Notes under the pieces: model-generated
What the model was told of the DNA's origin: nothing
Seen by the model: the letters and a program-made list of their open reading frames with translations, nothing else
Database searches by the model: none
Shown: positions 1-8,626 of the stretch, piece after piece
Layout of the letters: each line of letters opens with the position of its first letter
Numbering within the stretch: position 1 is the first letter of the stretch
Made by a program: the position numbers and the translations under genes
Origin: an uncultured Sphingobacteriales bacterium
Lineage (GTDB): Bacteria; Bacteroidota; Bacteroidia; Chitinophagales; Chitinophagaceae
NCBI GenBank assembly: GCA_937871285.1
Contig: CALMQS010000103.1
Span: forward strand, 1-34,471
Reading direction: 5' to 3'
DNA: 34,471 nucleotides

Positions 1-52
1 CACACCCCTATTCAATACTAAAAGCTATTTGAGAATAAAATACCTAATCCTA

Positions 53-84
53 TTTTCAAATTCCCACATTTTCAAATTCCCATA
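53..84. repeat. 16-bp tandem repeat, two copies
   Basis: Two consecutive 16-bp units (TTTTCAAATTCCCACA, then the same with one change) fill the space directly against the stop codon of the fadN-type gene. The core TTCAAAT is also found in the A/T-rich heptad repeats elsewhere in this window. No gene is seen in positions 1-84. Confidence 0.75.
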
Positions 85-2496
85 TTAATTCCTCACCGGC
101 TTTCCTCCCTTTAACACACTTTGTATACGTTCCAGTGTTTTCTTTTCACCGCAGAGGCTCAGGAATGCTTCTCTTTCGAGGTCAAGTAAATATTGCTCAC
201 TCACCAGGGAGGGCTCGCTTAAATCGCCTCCGCACATTACATAGGCTAATTTTTTAGCTACTACCACATCATGATCCGTGGCATAATTGGCCCGCCACAT
301 GCCGTTAATACCGGCGTATAAAGCCCCGAGCGCCGAACGCCCGGCAACCCTCACATCGGTTCGCTGAACAGGCGTTACATAGCCGTTGTCAAATATTTCA
401 ATAACACTCTTTTTAGCAGCGGCAATCCGCCTGTCCTGGTTAATGATCACCTCATCATGCCCTTTTCTTAAAATGCCCAGGTCGAACGCTTCAAAGGCAC
501 TGGTAGAAACCTTAGCTGTAGCTATTGTTAAAAACCGATTCTTTAAAGTAATGGTGTCGGGCTCGTCTTCATGCATCTCATCGGCCGCACGCAGCACAAA
601 TTCTTTGGTGCCGCCGCCTCCGGGAATCAAACCCACACCCAGTTCTACTAATCCTATATAACTTTCGGCTGCAGGTAATACTTTGTCGCTATGTAAGCTC
701 AGCTCACAGGCGCCGCCTAAGGTTAAGGCATGTGGCGCTACCACTACCGGCACGCTCGAATACCTGGCACGCATCATGGTATTCTGGAAAGCACGCACGG
801 CCATATCCAACTCATCATATTCCTGCTCTACGGCAAACATAAAGATCATGCCCACATTGGCGCCTGCCGAAAAATTCTGGCTATCATTAGCAATAACAAC
901 CCCTTTATATTTTTCTTCGGCCAACGCAATTGCCTTTTGAATACCTTCCAGCACTTCCCCGCCTATTGTTCCCATTTTAGTATTCCATTCCAGCCCCAGC
1001 ACATCATCACCCAAATGGTAAACATTAGCCGCGCTATTCTTCCAAACCGTTTGCCCGGAAAAATTTTTCATTACCAGGAAAGCGCTTTCTGTTCCGGCTG
1101 CAACAGTTGAAACATAACTGTCGCTGGCAGGTGAATAACATAGGGTAACGCCTTTTTCAACCTTATAAAAAGTACTGTTGCCTTTTGCAAGCATATCATC
1201 AACCCATGGGGCAATAGCATAACCCGATTCTTTCATTGCCTTAAGCGTTTTTTCAACACCCAGCGCGTCCCAGGTTTCAAAAGCGCCAATTTCCCAGCCA
1301 AAGCCTGCCTTCATAGCGCCATCTATGCGATATACCTCATCGGAAATTTCCGGTATGCGATGAGAGATATAAGAAAACAAACCGTAGTGAAATTGCCTGT
1401 AAAATTCTCCTGCCTTATCCTGCCCCGCTAACAGGGCTTTTATCCGTAGCTTAAGATCATCTATGCCTTTAGCGGTTTCTATGGTTGCGAATTTGGGCTT
1501 TTTGCGTGGCTCATATTCAAGTGTTGAAAGGTTGAGCACCCGGATTTCCGAGCTGCCATCCTTTGATTTTATCTTTTTAAAAAATCCCTGCCCTGTTTTA
1601 TCGCCCAGCCATTTATTTTCTACCAGCTTCGCCACCCATGAAGGAATAAGGAAAGTATCCCTTGCCTCATCGTCAGCACAATTATCATATACCCCCTGCG
1701 CCACTTTAACCAGTGTATCAATGCCCACCACATCGGCAGTACGGAAGGTTGCCGATTTAGGACGGCCGAAAACCGGGCCCGTAAGCGCTTCTACTTCATC
1801 AATGCTTAAACCCGTTTTTTCCACGAGCTTAAAAATAAGCGCCATGCTGTACACGCCAACCCGGTTGGCTATAAAAGCAGGGGTATCTTTACACAATACG
1901 GTAGTTTTGCCCAGGTACAGATCACCGTATTCCATTAAAAAATCCACTACTGCCTCATCGGTATAGGGACTTGGAATAATTTCCAGCAAACGCAGATAGC
2001 GCGGAGGATTAAAAAAATGCGTACCGCAGAAATGTTTTTTAAAATCTTCGCTCCTGCCTTCAGTCATAAGGTGTATGGGAATACCCGAAGTATTAGAAGT
2101 GATCAGCGTTCCGGGTTTACGGAACTTTTCAACCTCGGCAAGAACGCGTTGCTTAATGTCTAACCGTTCTACTACCACCTCTATCACCCAGTCGCAACCG
2201 GCAATATCTTTCATATTATCTGTAAAGTTGCCGGTTGTAATCTTCTTCACAGCATCCTTTGTATATACAGGCGACGGGTTTGATTTTAAAGCCGCAGCAA
2301 GCGCATCATTCACTATTCTGTTCTTCACCGCCGGATGATCCGGCGTTAACCCCTTCGCTTTTTCTACCGGAGTTAATTCATCAGGCGCAATATCTAATAG
2401 CAAAACCGGAACACCTGTTCCTGCAAAATGGCACGCAATACGGGAACCCATTACGCCCGAGCCTAACACTGCTACTTTTTTGATGATACGTTTCAT
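85..2496 (-). CDS. fadN: 3-hydroxyacyl-CoA dehydrogenase / enoyl-CoA hydratase (FadN type)
   Basis: This 803-residue bifunctional beta-oxidation enzyme would hydrate enoyl-CoA and oxidise 3-hydroxyacyl-CoA with NAD in the cytoplasm. The order is that of Bacillus FadN, with the dehydrogenase first. An N-terminal Rossmann motif (VLGSGVMGSRIACHFAG, residues 10-26) is followed by the dehydrogenase core (HFFNPPRYLRLLEI, near 160-175) and its C-terminal domain. A crotonase-like domain covers about 500-720, with SAGANVGM and a GGGGTKEF motif. The start ATG gives MKRIIKKVAVLG, the right distance before the Rossmann fold. The gene is divergent from the glycerate kinase across a short region holding an inverted repeat. 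A thiolase partner is usual and may lie beyond the left edge; this is inference. Confidence 0.93.
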   Translation of the reverse strand: MKRIIKKVAVLGSGVMGSRIACHFAGTGVPVLLLDIAPDELTPVEKAKGLTPDHPAVKNRIVNDALAAALKSNPSPVYTKDAVKKITTGNFTDNMKDIAGCDWVIEVVVERLDIKQRVLAEVEKFRKPGTLITSNTSGIPIHLMTEGRSEDFKKHFCGTHFFNPPRYLRLLEIIPSPYTDEAVVDFLMEYGDLYLGKTTVLCKDTPAFIANRVGVYSMALIFKLVEKTGLSIDEVEALTGPVFGRPKSATFRTADVVGIDTLVKVAQGVYDNCADDEARDTFLIPSWVAKLVENKWLGDKTGQGFFKKIKSKDGSSEIRVLNLSTLEYEPRKKPKFATIETAKGIDDLKLRIKALLAGQDKAGEFYRQFHYGLFSYISHRIPEISDEVYRIDGAMKAGFGWEIGAFETWDALGVEKTLKAMKESGYAIAPWVDDMLAKGNSTFYKVEKGVTLCYSPASDSYVSTVAAGTESAFLVMKNFSGQTVWKNSAANVYHLGDDVLGLEWNTKMGTIGGEVLEGIQKAIALAEEKYKGVVIANDSQNFSAGANVGMIFMFAVEQEYDELDMAVRAFQNTMMRARYSSVPVVVAPHALTLGGACELSLHSDKVLPAAESYIGLVELGVGLIPGGGGTKEFVLRAADEMHEDEPDTITLKNRFLTIATAKVSTSAFEAFDLGILRKGHDEVIINQDRRIAAAKKSVIEIFDNGYVTPVQRTDVRVAGRSALGALYAGINGMWRANYATDHDVVVAKKLAYVMCGGDLSEPSLVSEQYLLDLEREAFLSLCGEKKTLERIQSVLKGGKPVRN

Positions 2497-2521
2497 CCGT
2501 TAACTTTTAATTGAGATTTTA

Positions 2522-2545
2522 AATTAGTTAGCTAAACAACTAATT
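2522..2545. promoter_or_regulatory. candidate operator: AATTAGTT-N8-AACTAATT
   Basis: A perfect 8-bp inverted repeat with an 8-bp spacer lies in the divergent intergenic region between the fadN-type gene and the glycerate kinase gene. Size and placement fit a TetR- or MarR-type dimer site. No regulator gene is visible nearby, so the role is inference. A/T-rich DNA can form such a palindrome by chance. Confidence 0.35.
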
Positions 2546-2618
2546 AATACCGAAGGTAATATAAAATTGATTGAGAAAGTACAGCATCGCAGATTTAAAA
2601 CTAATGCTAATTTCGGGT

Positions 2619-3932
2619 ATGTCAAGACAGGATGCGATACAGATATTTCTAGCAGGCGTGGAAGCGGTAAAGCCCAACCATTTTATTCCACAGCATATTC
2701 AATTGCAGAACGACAGGATAACAATTGCGGATCAAAGCTTCCTGTTGACTGACATGGATAACCTGTACATTGCAGCGGTGGGGAAAGCCGCATCGGCTAT
2801 GGCCTTAGAAACAGAGAAAATTTTAGGTAGCCATATCACAGCGGGCGTTGTGGTTACCAAGTACCATCATGCCCTTTCACTAACCCATTGCCGCACTATT
2901 GAAGCCGGGCACCCGGTGCCCGATAACAACAGTTTGCTGGGAGGAAAGGCGATAGCAGCGTTGTTTAAAAAAGCTACAGCAAAAGATACTATTATTTTAT
3001 TGATCAGCGGAGGCGCTTCCGCCCTGCTCGCCGATGCTCCGCCCGGATGCAGCCTGGCAGATATTCAGCAAACGGTGCAATTGCTGTTAGACTGTGGCGC
3101 AGCTATTGATGAAATCAATACAGTACGAAAGCACCTTTCGCTTATAAAAGGCGGGCAACTGATGTCATACACACAGGCCAGGGTAATAGCGCTTCTGCTA
3201 AGCGATGTTCCGGGTGATGACCTTTCTGTAATTGCCAGCGGACTAACCGTACCGGATGCAACAACATTTAAGAATGCCTGGCGGGTAATAGAAAAATACG
3301 CGCTTTCCGGGAAGCTTCCTGTTTCCGCCAGGAACCGGCTGCTTGGGGGAATTAAAGGAACAATTCCGGATACACCCAAATCCGGGAGCCCCGTTTTTTC
3401 CAAAGTACACAATGCGCTGGTAGCTACTAACAAAACAGCACTTGAAGCGGCTGTAATAAAAGCGCAGGTACTGGGTTATGCAACAACCGTTCTTTCGCCT
3501 ATGCTTACCGGTGATGCCGAAGTACAGGCCGAAACTTTTATCCAAAGGCTTAAAAATGAAAAGAACAGTTCACCCGTTTGTGTTTTATGGGGCGGTGAAA
3601 CAACCGTTACCATAAAAGGAACAGGCAAAGGCGGACGTAACCAGCAATTTGCTTTGGCTGCCCTATGCGCATTGAAGAACAGGGAATGGCTGAAAAACAA
3701 CAGGGTTGTAATTTTATCGGGAGGTACGGATGGAACAGACGGACCCACTACAGCGGCGGGTGCGGTAATTGATGCGGATACCTTTGTGAAAGCAGATGAG
3801 CTTTCCATAAACCCGGAAGCGTATCTTCATAACAATGACGCCTACCATTTTTTCGAAAAAACGGGGGGGCTGATTATAACGGGACCCACACAAACCAATG
3901 TAATGGATATCGTAGCAGGGTTAATCCATTAA
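2619..3932 (+). CDS. glycerate 2-kinase, MOFRL family (GckA/TtuD-like)
   Basis: The product belongs to the DUF4147/MOFRL glycerate kinase family, which phosphorylates D-glycerate to 2-phosphoglycerate and feeds lower glycolysis. Visible marks are the N-terminal IFLAGVEAVKP segment, GKAASAMA, the GGASALLADAPPG loop, and the C-terminal MOFRL signature with GGTDGTDGPTTAAGAVID. The start is uncertain. The frame is open back to a TTG at 2571 and has ATGs at 2604 and 2619. I chose 2619 because MSRQDAIQIFLAGVEAV matches the usual short N-terminus of the family, giving 437 residues. No Shine-Dalgarno sequence decides the question. A DprE1-like oxidase follows 63 bp downstream on the same strand. Confidence 0.88.
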   Translation: MSRQDAIQIFLAGVEAVKPNHFIPQHIQLQNDRITIADQSFLLTDMDNLYIAAVGKAASAMALETEKILGSHITAGVVVTKYHHALSLTHCRTIEAGHPVPDNNSLLGGKAIAALFKKATAKDTIILLISGGASALLADAPPGCSLADIQQTVQLLLDCGAAIDEINTVRKHLSLIKGGQLMSYTQARVIALLLSDVPGDDLSVIASGLTVPDATTFKNAWRVIEKYALSGKLPVSARNRLLGGIKGTIPDTPKSGSPVFSKVHNALVATNKTALEAAVIKAQVLGYATTVLSPMLTGDAEVQAETFIQRLKNEKNSSPVCVLWGGETTVTIKGTGKGGRNQQFALAALCALKNREWLKNNRVVILSGGTDGTDGPTTAAGAVIDADTFVKADELSINPEAYLHNNDAYHFFEKTGGLIITGPTQTNVMDIVAGLIH

Positions 3933-3995
3933 AGCGCATAGGTAAAATCATTTATCTTAATCCACTAAACCGTTCGTTTATATCGTTTTTACAAT

Positions 3996-5339
3996 ATGGC
4001 AACAGCACACCAGGAAATATTAGCAGGCTGGGGTAATTATCCAACAGCAAATTCCTATGTAACCACTCCGGCAAATGCACAGGAGTTAAACGCAATAATA
4101 ACAGCCGGGCCGGTTATTGCAAGAGGTTTGGGAAGAAGCTACGGCGACCAGGCTATACATACCGGCAAAAAAGTGTGTGTATGCACCCGCATGCATCATT
4201 TTATTTCCTGGGATGAAAAGGAAGGCATATTGGAATGCGAGGCCGGCGCGAGCCTTGATGAGATCATTACCACATTTGCTCCAGGGGGATGGATGCCGAT
4301 GATTTGTCCCGGAACCAAATTTGTAACCATTGGAGGCGCTATTGCCAACGACATACACGGCAAGGCGCATCATGCAGACGGTTCTTTTATCAATTGCGTT
4401 ATCTCCTTTACTATTTTACTGGCTAACGGAAGCATCGTAACCGCTTCGCGGGAAGAACACCCTGATTTGTTTATTGCCAATTTCGGGGGGCTTGGCTTAC
4501 TTGGTGTTATACTAACGACCAAGATCAGGCTAAGGAAAGTTGAAACTACTTATTTCAGGCAGCAGTCTGTTAAAGTTGATAACCTTGATGCCATGCTAAA
4601 CGCGCTTGAACAATACAAACACTGCAATTATTCTGTTGCCTGGATTGATCCGCTGGCTACCGGCAGCCAACTTGGCCGGGGCGTTTTAACCGTAGGTGAT
4701 GCTGCCGCACTGGAAGCACTACCTGAATCATTAAGAAAGGAGCCATTAAAAATTCATAACGCCTCTAAGCTCAGCGTTCCGTTTTTTCTGCCGGATTTTA
4801 CATTAAATAATATAACGGTACGGTTGCTCAATAAAGTAATAGGCTTTGTGCAAAATTCTCCAAAAACATTCGTGCATTATGAGAAATTTTTCTTCCCCTT
4901 AGATATGATCAATAACTGGAACAGGGGTTATGGCAAAAGAGGGTTTATTCAATACCAGTTTGTAATTCCCGAAGACAATGGCATAACCCATCTCAGGCAC
5001 ATTATGGAAATGATAGCGTTCAGCGGGTGTACCCCTTTCCTGAATGTATTTAAGAAAATGGGGGAAGGCCAGGGCATTTTATCTTTCCCGTTTAAGGGTT
5101 ATACACTGGCTATTGATTTTCCGGTTACCAAAGGGCTGAAAGCATTTACCAAACAATTGGATGAAGCGGTATTGCAGGCCGGCGGAAGAATATACTTAGG
5201 CAAAGACGCCATGCTTGATAAAACAACCTTCCGGCTCATGTATCCGCAGTACGAAAGCTGGTTGGCCATCAAGGCAAAGTATGATCCTTCCAATGTGTTT
5301 ACTTCCGATCTTTCGGCAAGACTTGGATTGGAAGTATAA
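3996..5339 (+). CDS. FAD-binding oxidoreductase, DprE1-like
   Basis: This 447-residue flavoprotein is of the PCMH/VAO type. The N-terminal FAD domain shows ARGLGRSYGDQAI (near 43-55), then CPGTKFVTIGGAIANDIHGKAHH (near 105-127), the nucleotide-binding loop typical of decaprenylphosphoryl-ribose 2-oxidases and related aldonolactone or alditol oxidases. The C-terminus has YLGKDAMLDKTTFRLMYPQ and ends in the family's DPSNVFTSDLSARLGL. The HGKAHH segment and the overall length favour a DprE1-like enzyme, but the substrate in a bacterium without a mycobacterial wall is unknown. It follows the glycerate kinase on the same strand and may be co-transcribed. The 236 bp beyond its stop, up to the convergent 4HB gene, hold no gene I can support. 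Confidence 0.85.
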   Translation: MATAHQEILAGWGNYPTANSYVTTPANAQELNAIITAGPVIARGLGRSYGDQAIHTGKKVCVCTRMHHFISWDEKEGILECEAGASLDEIITTFAPGGWMPMICPGTKFVTIGGAIANDIHGKAHHADGSFINCVISFTILLANGSIVTASREEHPDLFIANFGGLGLLGVILTTKIRLRKVETTYFRQQSVKVDNLDAMLNALEQYKHCNYSVAWIDPLATGSQLGRGVLTVGDAAALEALPESLRKEPLKIHNASKLSVPFFLPDFTLNNITVRLLNKVIGFVQNSPKTFVHYEKFFFPLDMINNWNRGYGKRGFIQYQFVIPEDNGITHLRHIMEMIAFSGCTPFLNVFKKMGEGQGILSFPFKGYTLAIDFPVTKGLKAFTKQLDEAVLQAGGRIYLGKDAMLDKTTFRLMYPQYESWLAIKAKYDPSNVFTSDLSARLGLEV

Positions 5340-5575
5340 ACCGTATTGTTACATGATGCTTTATTCTCCCCAATATACAATGCAGGAACAGCGTACTTTA
5401 TCAGGCTATTAATAAAACGAAGGAGATGTTATTTGAATTTACCATCATGAAATGGCGCATGCCTATTATTTTCAAAACTTTGAAACCGGTGAAAATGCTG
5501 ATCAAAACTTTATTGCACATTTTCCCGGCTTCAACAACATCGGCAATGCAGTATTTCAACGGGAAAAAGCGCCGG

Positions 5576-6217
5576 TTAATTATAAAGATACCTGTGCGGA
5601 ACAGGATAAACCGTTTTTTCAGAAGTGGTTAATAACATCATCCCAATAATACCAAGAATAAAAAGAAGCGAAACTTCAAGGTAGGCTTGTGTTATCGTGC
5701 TGTTAATAATGGCTTTGGAATCATTCTGGAGCCGCATACCTTCATTAGTCTGCGTTTCGTTGAGCTGCTTCAGCGACTGAAGCGCCTTGCCGAAACTGGT
5801 GCGCAGGCGCTCCTTATCTGCATGCGCAAAGGAGGAAACAGCCACGGCTTCCGCTTCATTGTAGTGCTGCAGGTGCAGCCTGAAGCTTTTCCATTGCTGC
5901 TGTTCTTCTTTTGTAAGATAAGTGACTTCATAAGCCTTTATTATACCGTCCATTTCAAGGTTGTGCTGATTTAATTGTGCTGATACGTTATCTGCCGGCA
6001 TGGTTTGCAGTAATATCTTTTTCTGGTAAAGCAAATCGCTCATACTAAAAATATAACTGGCAGGCATAAGTCTGTCTTTGTAAATGGAGGATATATTATC
6101 GGTAAGGTCATCATATTGCTGCCGGCTTACAAAATTATTGACCAGCGCCAGCACCAGGATCGTTAAAAGCACCATAACAATTTTGCGCTTTTCCTTTACT
6201 ATTCCCTGCCATTTCAT
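5576..6217 (-). CDS. 4HB_MCP-type sensor-like membrane protein
   Basis: The 213-residue product has a transmembrane helix at about 13-28, a long helical region of roughly 140 residues with the typical four-helix-bundle start (YKDRLMPASYIFSMSDLLYQKK), and a second transmembrane helix at about 180-197 followed by a short tail. This is the periplasmic ligand-binding layout of chemoreceptors (4HB_MCP_1), but without HAMP, kinase or methyl-accepting output domains. Stand-alone forms of this length are common in Bacteroidota, so I read it as complete rather than truncated. Ligand and partner are unknown. It converges on the DprE1-like gene. Confidence 0.72.
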   Translation of the reverse strand: MKWQGIVKEKRKIVMVLLTILVLALVNNFVSRQQYDDLTDNISSIYKDRLMPASYIFSMSDLLYQKKILLQTMPADNVSAQLNQHNLEMDGIIKAYEVTYLTKEEQQQWKSFRLHLQHYNEAEAVAVSSFAHADKERLRTSFGKALQSLKQLNETQTNEGMRLQNDSKAIINSTITQAYLEVSLLFILGIIGMMLLTTSEKTVYPVPHRYLYN

Positions 6218-6340
6218 ATAAAGAAAGATTTAAGTTGTGGCAATACAAATACCGTTATGAACCAGTTAATTTACGCATAAACCGGATGCAGTTGTTCGTT
6301 GGTGAAAAGAAATTTGAGGAATGATGATCGTTTACAGCCT

Positions 6341-6577
6341 TTATACTTTCTCCTGCAGGGAAATAAACCTTTCCGCCTGTTTACAGGCATTTTTAAAACG
6401 TTTTTCAAGCTTTGGGGTATCCCATTGAAACCCGGTATTACAAGACCTGTTGGAAAAGTAGGCAGTGATCTGCTCTTCATAATCCTTAAAGGCTGAACAG
6501 GATTGTGTGTAACCGGTTTTTAAAAGCAGCGCTGGAGCCATTTCAGGCTTTTGTATAAAACTCATCGTTAAGGGCAT
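6341..6577 (-). CDS. small hypothetical protein
   Basis: This is a 78-residue open frame, not recognised. It is mostly polar, with two cysteines and a lysine-rich C-terminal helix (PKLEKRFKNACKQAERF). A second in-frame ATG at 6565 would give 74 residues. The amino acid mix looks protein-like and the other frames here look like shadows. It lies between two minus-strand genes, with no clear promoter or terminator of its own. It could be spurious. Confidence 0.4.
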   Translation of the reverse strand: MPLTMSFIQKPEMAPALLLKTGYTQSCSAFKDYEEQITAYFSNRSCNTGFQWDTPKLEKRFKNACKQAERFISLQEKV

Positions 6578-6716
6578 TTAGGGTACGTAAACTTACTAAA
6601 CAAAACCGTGATTTTCCCTATTTATACAAGCTTTTTCTCTGCGTGGAACTATTATATCATAACACTTTTATTATCAGAACATTTTAACAGCGTAAGCAGC
6701 CGGATTTAACCTGTAT

Positions 6717-6745
6717 AAAAAAACCGTTCTCCGGAAAGAACGGTT
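6717..6745 (-). terminator. intrinsic terminator of the DUF2795 gene
   Basis: On the minus strand a perfect 9-bp stem (AACCGTTCT / AGAACGGTT, positions 6722-6730 and 6737-6745) with a 6-base loop is followed by five T residues. It lies about 75 bp beyond the stop of the DUF2795 gene. Confidence 0.75.
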
Positions 6746-6820
6746 AAGCATATAGTTTGAAATGAAAACGCAGTTAACGGCACTCATTACTACACCGGAT
6801 ACGATGGGTAATAAGCGGTT

Positions 6821-7042
6821 TTAATATTCATCTTCATTAAAAAAGAAATCTTCCTGCGACGGGTAATCGGGCCATATATCATCAATACCCTCATATATCT
6901 CTCCTTCATCTTCCAGTTCCTGCAGGTTTTCAATTACTTCTATGGGAGCGCCGCTACGGATGGTATAATCAATCAGTTCGTCTTTGGTAGCGGGCCACGG
7001 AGCGTCTTCGAGATAGGATGCCAATTCAAGTGTCCAGAACAT
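6821..7042 (-). CDS. DUF2795 domain-containing protein
   Basis: A very acidic 73-residue protein that begins MFWTLELASYLEDAPWPATKDELIDY and ends in an aspartate- and glutamate-rich tail (FFFNEDEY). This is the DUF2795 family, conserved across Bacteroidota, where members are nearly always this short; the biochemical role is unknown. The gene stands alone, with a strong Bacteroidota-type promoter 94 bp upstream and its own terminator, which suggests steady, independent expression. Confidence 0.85.
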   Translation of the reverse strand: MFWTLELASYLEDAPWPATKDELIDYTIRSGAPIEVIENLQELEDEGEIYEGIDDIWPDYPSQEDFFFNEDEY

Positions 7043-7135
7043 TTATTGTTTTTTTAAGCGATGATCAGATTTTTTTACTTTTCCAGGCCCGGCGTTTTAC
7101 CTTCTAAAATGAAGAGCGGACGGCCAATTTTTCCG

Positions 7136-7166
7136 CAAAAGTAAAGTTTAGCGGGTAATTTCCAAA
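7136..7166 (-). promoter_or_regulatory. Bacteroidota sigma-A promoter of the DUF2795 gene
   Basis: On the minus strand TTTG (7166-7163) and TACTTTTG (7143-7136) are exactly 19 bp apart, a full match to the TTTG-N19-TANNTTTG promoter consensus of this phylum. The expected start of transcription lies roughly 85 bases before the ATG. Confidence 0.7.
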
Positions 7167-7220
7167 TTCACTTATCTGAAAGCGCAAAATTGAACGATTA
7201 TAAGGGGTATTTATTGCCGG

Positions 7221-7228
7221 TACTTTTG
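7221..7228 (+). promoter_or_regulatory. -7 element of the lolD-type gene
   Basis: TACTTTTG matches the Bacteroidota TANNTTTG -7 box, 53 bp before the ATG of the ABC ATPase. No TTTG stands at the expected upstream distance, so this is a weaker call. Confidence 0.4.
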
Positions 7229-7280
7229 TTAAGTGTTGCGGTAATGATTAATTTTCAGTTTTTAAATAATCCAATTGTTA

Positions 7281-7931
7281 ATGCTATCTGTAAAAAATGT
7301 TACCAAATCTTACGGCAGCCTCCAGGTGCTTAAAGGAGTAAGTCTTGATATACAGCCGGGTGAAATTGTAAGCATTGCAGGTTCTTCCGGCGCCGGCAAA
7401 AGCACCTTATTACACATCATTGGCACCTTAGATAAGGCCGACAGTGGTGAGATTACCTTACAGGATCAGCGGGTAGATCTGCTTAGTGGCAAAAAGCTGG
7501 CGGGCTTCCGTAACCGGCATATGGGGTTTGTGTTCCAGTTTCACCACCTGCTGCCTGAGTTCAGCGCTTTGGAGAATGTATGCATACCAGGCTGGTTATG
7601 GGGCAAAAAGAAAAAAGAAACGGAAGCCAGGGCCAAAGAACTCTTAGAAACGCTGGGATTAAAAGACCGGATAGAAAACAAACCCTCCGCTCTTTCAGGA
7701 GGCGAACAACAGCGGGTTGCCGTTGCCCGCGCACTTATCAACAACCCCGATATTGTGTTTGCGGATGAGCCCACGGGAAACCTCGATTCTAAGAATGCCA
7801 GGGAATTGCACCGCCTTTTTGTTCAGTTACGCGATACCCGCAAGCAAACATTTTTGATTGTAACGCATAATGAAGAGCTGGCAAAAATGAGTGACAGGGT
7901 GCTGCATATGAAGGATGGGAAAATGGTATGA
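7281..7931 (+). CDS. lolD: ABC transporter ATP-binding protein, LolD-like
   Basis: This ATPase of 216 residues has Walker A GSSGAGKST, the signature LSGGEQQRVAVARAL, Walker B DIVFADEPTGNLD, the D-loop and the switch histidine (IVTHNEEL). The motifs and size fit the LolD/MacB/FtsE group, which powers lipoprotein release or other envelope transport without moving the substrate through the ATPase. The frame is open from a TTG at 7275, but ATG 7281 (MLSVKNVTKSYG) is the natural start. No LolC/E-type permease is adjacent, so the partner must lie elsewhere. The gene converges on the adenosyltransferase gene. Confidence 0.85.
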   Translation: MLSVKNVTKSYGSLQVLKGVSLDIQPGEIVSIAGSSGAGKSTLLHIIGTLDKADSGEITLQDQRVDLLSGKKLAGFRNRHMGFVFQFHHLLPEFSALENVCIPGWLWGKKKKETEARAKELLETLGLKDRIENKPSALSGGEQQRVAVARALINNPDIVFADEPTGNLDSKNARELHRLFVQLRDTRKQTFLIVTHNEELAKMSDRVLHMKDGKMV

Positions 7932-7933
7932 TG

Positions 7934-7968
7934 AACCTCAAACCTGTACCCTGAAGCCTGTACCCCCC
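7934..7968 (-). repeat. heptad repeat after the adenosyltransferase stop codon
   Basis: Five 7-bp units stand in exact register (AACCTCA, AACCTGT, ACCCTGA, AGCCTGT, ACCCCCC on the plus strand) and end on the stop codon of the minus-strand adenosyltransferase gene. Read on the mRNA strand they are G-rich (ACAGGNT). Confidence 0.65.
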
Positions 7969-8528
7969 TACCCCCGCGGCTTCCACGGTATATCTTCTAT
8001 TTTAAGCAAATGCCCGGCATACCTGGCTAAAACGAATAAGTAATCGCTCAGGCGGTTGAGATATATGAGTATAAGCGGGCCTATCGTTTCACCTTCAGCT
8101 TCCAAACGCACACAGCACCGCTCTGCCCTGCGGCAAACACAGCGGGCAATATGCAAAAAAGATATGGTACTATGCCCTCCGGGTAAAATAAAATGCTTAA
8201 GAGCTGGCATGGCTTCATTCATCCTGTCTATTTCCTGCTCCATGAAGCTTATGTCGGATTCATGAATATCAGGAATATGCATTTTTGTTTCTTTGGCCGG
8301 ATCGCAGGCCAGCGCCGCCCCTATAGAAAATAACTGCCATTGTATATGCTGCAATACCTTACAGCTCTGCTCATCTGTAAGTACATCTTTACACAAACCA
8401 ATATGGGAATTTAATTCATCTACCGTACCGTAGGCCTCGATACGCGTATGCGACTTGAGCACTTTTGTGCCTCCAATAAGAGAGGTTGTGCCTTTATCGC
8501 CTGTTTTAGTATATATTTTAAAAGACAT
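7968..8528 (-). CDS. cob(I)yrinic acid a,c-diamide adenosyltransferase, PduO type
   Basis: This 186-residue enzyme would transfer the 5'-deoxyadenosyl group of ATP to cob(I)alamin, giving the coenzyme form of B12. It shows the PduO family's N-terminal ATP site (YTKTGDKGTTSLIGG, residues 5-19), YGTVDELNSHIGL, the central RCVCRRAERCCVRLE helix with the conserved arginines, and the C-terminal YLNRLSDYLFVLARY. It is unrelated to CobA/BtuR-type enzymes. No cobalamin riboswitch is visible in the short upstream region. It is not linked to other B12 genes here, which suggests a salvage role for B12-dependent enzymes elsewhere (inference). Confidence 0.93.
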   Translation of the reverse strand: MSFKIYTKTGDKGTTSLIGGTKVLKSHTRIEAYGTVDELNSHIGLCKDVLTDEQSCKVLQHIQWQLFSIGAALACDPAKETKMHIPDIHESDISFMEQEIDRMNEAMPALKHFILPGGHSTISFLHIARCVCRRAERCCVRLEAEGETIGPLILIYLNRLSDYLFVLARYAGHLLKIEDIPWKPRG

Positions 8529-8582
8529 GCGGGTTAGTTCATATAAAAGCGTAATTAAAAGGGCTGTTTAAAAAGTACTATT

Positions 8583-8609
8583 TTGCCACGAAGTCACTAA
8601 GACACGAAG
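8583..8609. repeat. interspersed CCACGAAG-type repeat
   Basis: The short element TTGCCACGAAGTCACTAAG continues into GACACGAAG, with an 8-9 bp internal period. I recognise it from intergenic regions of many unrelated bacterial genomes. It sits about 17 bp beyond the stop of the MacB-type ATPase gene. Function is unknown. Confidence 0.5.
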
Positions 8610-8626
8610 AAAATAAAACGGGAAGA

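Noticed and set aside
5426..5649. Two overlapping plus-strand open frames of 65-68 codons after the DprE1-like gene
   Set aside because: They overlap each other and the end of the 4HB gene, have no recognisable motif and no clear start signal.
8529..8626. Cobalamin riboswitch before the adenosyltransferase gene
   Set aside because: The upstream space is too short and holds no B12 box-like sequence.
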